NCBI GenBank assembly: GCA_022777455.1
Contig: JALFGI010000058.1
Coordinates: 1-9,971, forward strand
Length of the DNA: 9,971 bases
Source of the DNA: Clostridiales bacterium
GTDB lineage: Bacteria > Bacillota_A > Clostridia > Oscillospirales > Oscillospiraceae
Direction of reading: 5' to 3'
Under the pieces are notes generated by a model, which made no database searches, was not told the origin of the DNA, and worked only from the letters and a program-made list of their open reading frames with translations. This document shows, piece by piece, positions 6,505 through 9,971 of this stretch (position 1 is the first letter of the stretch; every line of letters starts with the position of its first letter). Made by a program: the position numbers and the translations under genes.

Positions 6505-8031
6505 ATGAAGAAACTCATCGCGCTGCTTCTGGCAGTCACCATGGTTTTGGGCCTGACCGTCTGCACGGCCTCTGCCGCTGACGAGCTGGAACACATGGAC
6601 ATCACACTGGCCTGGTGGGATGGCGAATCCATCCTGTCCGGCGACGAAATCCTGGACTTCGTGCAGGATAAGTTCAACGTCACCTTCGAAGTCATGAACA
6701 TGACCTGGGATGACTACACCCAGAAGGAAACCCTGTGGGGCAACACCGATTCCCTGCCCGACATCTTCGCTGCTGACTTCCGCAACACCGCCATCTTCGC
6801 CAACTGGGCCCGGGAAGGCGTGATCCGCGCCCTGCCTGATCTGACCCCGTACCCCAACCTGGCCAAGTACATGGAAGGCGCCGCCGCTGACGGCTGCATG
6901 GTGGACGGCGAATATTACTGCATCTTCCGTCAGACCTACGGCGAGCAGGCCGAGACCGTGAAGGATCGCGTCATTGCCTACCGCTGGGATCTTGCCCAGG
7001 AGGCCGGCATCACCGAAGAGCCCAAGAACTGGGACGAGTTCCGCGCCATGATCAAGGCCATTGAGGCTGCCGATCCCGACGGCAAGCGGGTTGGCGGCAT
7101 GACCGCCCCCGGCGCCGACTACCTGGTCGGTCCCATGTTCTGCTACTCCATGCCCAACGCTGTTGTGAGCGGCGCCACCTTCAAGTGGGTGGAGCAGGAC
7201 GGCTCCTACATCCCCGCTTACTTCGCCGGTGAGACTCTGGGCGCCGACGCCCTGCCCACCTGGAACCTGCTGCGGGATATGTACACCGAAGGCACCATCG
7301 ACAAGGACATTGCCCTGGCTACCCTGGAGCAGAGCAAGAACCAGTTCCTGAGCGGTCAGTCCGCAGCCCTGTGCATCACCTACACCCAGCTGATCACCCT
7401 GAATGAGTCCTGGGCCGAGTTGAACGGCTCCAACATGGAAGACGATGTCCGCATCCTGAACCTGATGCCCTCTGTGGATGGCAACACCTACTACTGGGCA
7501 TGGGACTACGCCTGGTCCGAGTCCATGTTCTCCGCCAACGTTGACGACGCCAAGATGGAGCGCATCATGATGATCTATGATTATCTGCTCAGCGACGAAG
7601 GCGTTATGAAGTGCAAGTACGGCAACGAGGGCGTCACCTACGAAATCGTGGACGGCAACCTGCAGTTCGTGGACGGCAAGGCACCTCTGACCGTTTACAA
7701 GTCCGTGGACGTGTTCGGCAACCTGGTTGCCTGGCAGCCCACCCTGCCCAACGGCTGGACCGCTCCCAATGCCAACCCCGCCTGGTACAACGAAATGATC
7801 GGCGCTTATGTGGATCAGGCCAGAGGCTTGACCCTGCCTGCCACCGAGCCCGCCTGCATCACCGAGTTCCTGGCCAGCGGCTCCGAATTCAGCCTGAACC
7901 TGAAGGATGACACTCTGCTCATCATGACCGGCGACAAGCCCGTGGAGCAGATGTGGAACGAGATCATCGAAGACTATCAGGCCGAAGGTCTGGATGAAGT
8001 CATTGCCGATGTCAATGCTGCCGTGAAGTAA
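6505..8031 (+). CDS. Extracellular solute-binding protein (LplA-like, CUT1)
   Basis: Substrate-capture subunit of the importer, 508 aa, the usual size for large LplA-type binding proteins. A classical signal peptide (MKK, hydrophobic core 4-19) is followed by ASA at 22-24, suggesting signal peptidase I cleavage before A25. C20 lies in LTVC, a poor lipobox because Val replaces the small residue required at -1. The mature protein has family features: ITLAWWDGES near its start, NTDSLPDIFAADF (the conserved PDI region), and a Trp/Tyr-rich part (YYWAWDYAW) suited to stacking on sugar rings. GGAGG is spaced 7 nt from the ATG. Codon use is strikingly uniform and C-ending compared with the regulators, as expected for a highly expressed gene. 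Preceded by a hairpin and followed by a strong terminator, it may be the most abundant message of the operon. Confidence 0.93.
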   Translation: MKKLIALLLAVTMVLGLTVCTASAADELEHMDITLAWWDGESILSGDEILDFVQDKFNVTFEVMNMTWDDYTQKETLWGNTDSLPDIFAADFRNTAIFANWAREGVIRALPDLTPYPNLAKYMEGAAADGCMVDGEYYCIFRQTYGEQAETVKDRVIAYRWDLAQEAGITEEPKNWDEFRAMIKAIEAADPDGKRVGGMTAPGADYLVGPMFCYSMPNAVVSGATFKWVEQDGSYIPAYFAGETLGADALPTWNLLRDMYTEGTIDKDIALATLEQSKNQFLSGQSAALCITYTQLITLNESWAELNGSNMEDDVRILNLMPSVDGNTYYWAWDYAWSESMFSANVDDAKMERIMMIYDYLLSDEGVMKCKYGNEGVTYEIVDGNLQFVDGKAPLTVYKSVDVFGNLVAWQPTLPNGWTAPNANPAWYNEMIGAYVDQARGLTLPATEPACITEFLASGSEFSLNLKDDTLLIMTGDKPVEQMWNEIIEDYQAEGLDEVIADVNAAVK

Positions 8032-8042
8032 TTCCATATGGG

Positions 8043-8080
8043 AACCGGGGCATGGGTGCGAGCCTGTGCCCCGGTTTTTT
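8043..8080 (+). terminator. Strong rho-independent terminator after the binding-protein gene
   Basis: A perfect 10-bp stem AACCGGGGCA/TGCCCCGGTT (8043-8052 and 8067-8076) with a 14-nt loop ends in six T residues (8075-8080). It begins 12 bp after the binding-protein stop codon and ends 5 bp before the ribosome-binding site of the hydrolase. Since no promoter is visible between them, hydrolase expression should depend on read-through, placing it below the transporter genes. Confidence 0.88.
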
Positions 8081-8099
8081 CATCCAAAGGAGAATGGGT

Positions 8100-9725
8100 A
8101 TGAAAGGCTATCTTACAAACAAACAGGAATTTCTCTTTCCGGACTCCCCTCTGGGAGAACCGGCCGAAAAGCTGCGCCTTGCCGCGGCGGCAAACCAGCG
8201 CATGGGCATCCAGCTGCTGATTCAGGCGGATGAGCCCATCACCGTATCCGTGCAGTCGGATGCGGTGCGGGCAGATTTCTATGAAATGCTGGATATCCCG
8301 GTGGAGTACAACACCGGAAACGGCGTGGATCAGGGCGGTGCAATGGTCATCCTTCCCGAAACCTGCCCGGACTATGCCGTCCGCAAGGCCCCCTTCCGGG
8401 TCTACGACTGCATGAAGCCCACCCCCAATGGGGTCATTCCCGCCAAAAACGGCGTGGCGGCTGCCTACGTCACCCTGGAGCCCCGGGAGGACACCGCTCC
8501 CGGAACCTACGAGCTTCCCCTGACGGTTTGCAGCGGCGGGGAAACCCATGTCTGCCAGGTGACCTTCGCCATCTATCCGGTGCGTTATGACGAGGACGCT
8601 TTCCAGCAGACCAACTGGTTCAGCTTCCGGGCCATTGAAGAGCAGCACAACGTCCGTCGTGGAACGCCGGAATTTTACGATCTGGTGCGCCAATATGCCC
8701 GCTCCATGCGGGCGGTGCATCAGAAGGTGTTCCTCATCTGGATGCACGAGGACCTTTCCGAACGCAAGGCCAGGCGGCCCTATCGGTTCGACTTTGAGGA
8801 CATGAAGCCCATCATTGAGATTTTCTTTGAGGAGGGCTTTACCACCTTTGAAACCGGCGGCCTGCTTTGCCGGGGCAGCCTGCCCGACGGCAGCCCCGAC
8901 ATGTTCACGAACGACCTCAAGTGCAGCGCCGACCCCGCCGTCAGTGTGGACTCCGACCAGGGCTACGAGCTGCTGTGTGCGGAAATGCGGGACTTCTCCG
9001 ACTTCCTCCGGCGCAACGGCTGGGAGAAAAACGTTCTGTTCCACGTGATGGATGAACCGGATGTACACGTCCGCAGTGAGGCAGACCTGCAGGCCCGGCG
9101 GGTACAGTTCTTCATTGCCTCCAACATCGTTCGCCGGTACCTGCCGGGGGTGCGGATTCTGGAAGCGGTGAAATCCACCCGGATGCGGGGCGGCGTGGAC
9201 ATCCTGTGCCCTATCGCGGATGGGTTTGAGCGAGACAGGGATGCCTTCGACACGGCCATGGCGCTGGGGGACGAGGTCTGGACCTATGTGTGCTGCTGCC
9301 CCCAGGGGCATTGGCTCAACCGCTTCCTGGACAGCCCCGTGAACCACGGGCGGCTGATTTTCTGGGGCTGCGCCAAGTATGGAATCAACGGATATCTCCA
9401 CTGGGGCTGGAATCAGTTCACCGGAGTTGCCAATCCCTATGAAAAGACCGCCTGCCGCAACAACACCGGCATCGGTACGGACTTCCCCTGCGGAGATGCC
9501 TTCATCGTCTACCCCGGGACTGGCGGGCCCTGGATCAGCCTCCGGTTCGAGGCAGAGCGCATCGGCGCGGAGGAAGGCTGCCTGCTGAAACAGCTGCGGA
9601 AGAAGAATCCGGAAGCCCATGATGCACTGATTGCGAAGGTGTTTACCGGCTTTAACAACTACAATGACGACCCGGAGCTGCTGGAAGCGGTTCACGAAGA
9701 GCTGCTTCAGGCTTTGTGCCGGTAA
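8100..9725 (+). CDS. GH123-like / DUF4091 glycoside hydrolase, cytoplasmic
   Basis: A 541-aa protein with a probable N-terminal beta-sandwich (about 1-160) and a (beta/alpha)8-type catalytic region of the DUF4091/GH123 type (about 170-510). Characterised GH123 enzymes remove beta-linked GalNAc by substrate-assisted catalysis using a consecutive Asp-Glu pair; here D318-E319 in HVMDEPDVH is the obvious candidate. Other family features are YVCCCPQGHW (Cys398-400), the GRLIFWGCAKYGINGYLHWGWNQF segment, and GDAFIVYPG near the C-terminus followed by SLRFEAERIGAEEGCLL. There is no signal peptide, so it should act on imported sugar. The frame is open upstream to 8052, but that start is inside the terminator. 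The ATG at 8100 has AAAGGAG at 8086-8092 with 7-nt spacing; the ATG at 8094 is too close to that site. Many DUF4091 proteins are uncharacterised, so the substrate could differ from GalNAc. Confidence 0.85.
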   Translation: MKGYLTNKQEFLFPDSPLGEPAEKLRLAAAANQRMGIQLLIQADEPITVSVQSDAVRADFYEMLDIPVEYNTGNGVDQGGAMVILPETCPDYAVRKAPFRVYDCMKPTPNGVIPAKNGVAAAYVTLEPREDTAPGTYELPLTVCSGGETHVCQVTFAIYPVRYDEDAFQQTNWFSFRAIEEQHNVRRGTPEFYDLVRQYARSMRAVHQKVFLIWMHEDLSERKARRPYRFDFEDMKPIIEIFFEEGFTTFETGGLLCRGSLPDGSPDMFTNDLKCSADPAVSVDSDQGYELLCAEMRDFSDFLRRNGWEKNVLFHVMDEPDVHVRSEADLQARRVQFFIASNIVRRYLPGVRILEAVKSTRMRGGVDILCPIADGFERDRDAFDTAMALGDEVWTYVCCCPQGHWLNRFLDSPVNHGRLIFWGCAKYGINGYLHWGWNQFTGVANPYEKTACRNNTGIGTDFPCGDAFIVYPGTGGPWISLRFEAERIGAEEGCLLKQLRKKNPEAHDALIAKVFTGFNNYNDDPELLEAVHEELLQALCR

Positions 9726-9762
9726 ACGCAACCCACAGGAGCTGTTTTCACATGAACCGTCC

Positions 9763-9829
9763 CCTGTCAAGCAGACAGGAGAAAAACAAACGCGGCAAGC
9801 CACCTGGCGGAGTGAACCGCCAGGTGGCT
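9763..9829. other. Two tandem hairpins after the hydrolase gene
   Basis: A small hairpin CCTGTC-AAGCA-GACAGG (9763-9779) is followed by a perfect 13-bp stem AGCCACCTGGCGG/CCGCCAGGTGGCT with a 6-nt loop (9798-9829). Neither is followed by a U-tract. They may be RNA-stabilising structures at the 3' end of the operon, or part of the end of the mobile element that begins nearby. Confidence 0.6.
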
Positions 9830-9840
9830 CCAGACTGTCG

Positions 9841-9868
9841 AAAAAGTCCAGCCCATGCTGGGCTTTTT
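9841..9868. terminator. Bidirectional rho-independent terminator
   Basis: AAAAAGTCCAGC (9841-9852) pairs with GCTGGGCTTTTT (9857-9868) around CCAT, with one G-T wobble. A-tract and T-tract flank the GC core on either side, so it can terminate in both directions. It ends the transporter/hydrolase operon and lies just ahead of the next promoter. Confidence 0.82.
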
Positions 9869-9878
9869 CCATTTTCTA

Positions 9879-9887
9879 TGATATAAT
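9879..9887 (+). promoter_or_regulatory. Extended -10 promoter of the last (partial) gene
   Basis: TGATATAAT contains a perfect TATAAT (9882-9887) with a TG extension. There is no recognisable -35 hexamer at 16-18 bp, where the preceding terminator stem lies. Transcription would start near 9894, only about 12 nt before the ATG at 9906. Confidence 0.55.
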
Positions 9888-9905
9888 ACACATGGGTGAT
9901 GAAAA

Positions 9906-9971
9906 ATGCTGGAACGTGGAAAAATGGAACGAGGAATATACGAAATCGTGGACACCGAGAGTCTGGTGCCT
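9906..9971 (+). CDS. Start of a probable IS1182-type transposase (partial)
   Basis: Only the first 22 codons are present. They read MLERGKMERG and then IYEIVDTESLVP. The last stretch resembles the N-terminus of IS1182-type DDE transposases, where a short aromatic segment precedes a [DE]xLVP motif and then HLLRKID; the continuation lies outside the window. GGGTGAT at 9894-9900 could serve as a weak ribosome-binding site. A second in-frame ATG at 9924 is possible. The other two plus-strand frames are also open over this short stretch, so the frame choice rests on this resemblance from memory. Confidence 0.5.
   Translation, partial: MLERGKMERGIYEIVDTESLVP

Larger units (their letters stand above)
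9841..9971 (+). mobile_element. Probable left part of an IS1182-like insertion sequence (runs off the window)
   Basis: The inference rests on the transposase-like reading frame that starts at 9906 and on its short private promoter behind a terminator, a common way for an IS to shield itself from outside transcription. The exact left end is not visible: no inverted repeat partner or target duplication lies in the window. The true boundary could be anywhere between about 9726 and 9841. Confidence 0.35.

Noticed and set aside
6463..8037. 524-codon open frame on the minus strand opposite the binding protein
   Set aside because: The low-complexity Gly/Val/His-rich translation is typical of an antisense shadow of a codon-biased gene. 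No start signal supports it.
7977..9872. 631-codon open frame on the minus strand opposite the hydrolase
   Set aside because: It results from the GC-rich codon pattern of the plus-strand gene, which has clear GH123-like motifs. The minus frame runs through terminators at both ends and shows no family features.
9892..9971. Alternative starts at 9892 and 9899 in the other plus-strand frames
   Set aside because: Both are open to the window end but give compositions without family resemblance. The frame from 9906 reads like a transposase N-terminus.

Overview
The window looks like a carbohydrate-uptake locus from a moderately GC-rich Firmicute of the gut Oscillospiraceae/Ruminococcaceae type. 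This assignment is inferred from Shine-Dalgarno sites ahead of every gene, YesM/YesN/YesL and LplB/YtcP family proteins, U-tract terminators, and a dispersed repeat whose sequence style I associate with that group. No marker gene fixes the taxon.

Layout from left to right. Positions 1-139 hold the truncated copy of a structured intergenic repeat. A YesN-type response regulator with an AraC DNA-binding domain follows on the minus strand (184-1593). A DUF624/YesL-like membrane protein diverges from it on the plus strand (1655-2281). A second, complete copy of the repeat (2296-2511) and a rho-independent terminator (2527-2552) separate yesL from the convergent YesM-type sensor histidine kinase (minus, 2551-4281). 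A 270-bp AT-rich divergent region (4282-4551) carries one extended -10 promoter facing each way. Rightward from it run two CUT1 permeases (4552-5520 and 5531-6427), a 508-aa solute-binding protein (6505-8031), a strong intercistronic terminator (8043-8080) and a cytoplasmic GH123/DUF4091-like glycoside hydrolase (8100-9725). Three tandem hairpins follow, the last one a terminator. The window closes on an extended -10 promoter and the first codons of what looks like an IS1182-type transposase.

How the parts fit (inference): the kinase senses an extracellular cue linked to a sugar, the response regulator activates the transporter promoter at 4481-4509, the binding protein and two permeases import an oligosaccharide using an ATPase encoded elsewhere, and the hydrolase trims it in the cytoplasm. 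The only substrate clue is the GH123-like enzyme. Characterised GH123 members are beta-N-acetylgalactosaminidases, so a GalNAc-containing glycan is a reasonable but unproven guess.

The most interesting points are the regulator/transporter/intracellular GH123-like combination, the nested-hairpin architecture of the repeat, the solute-binding protein without a proper lipobox, and the splitting of the yesM-yesN pair by an oppositely oriented yesL.
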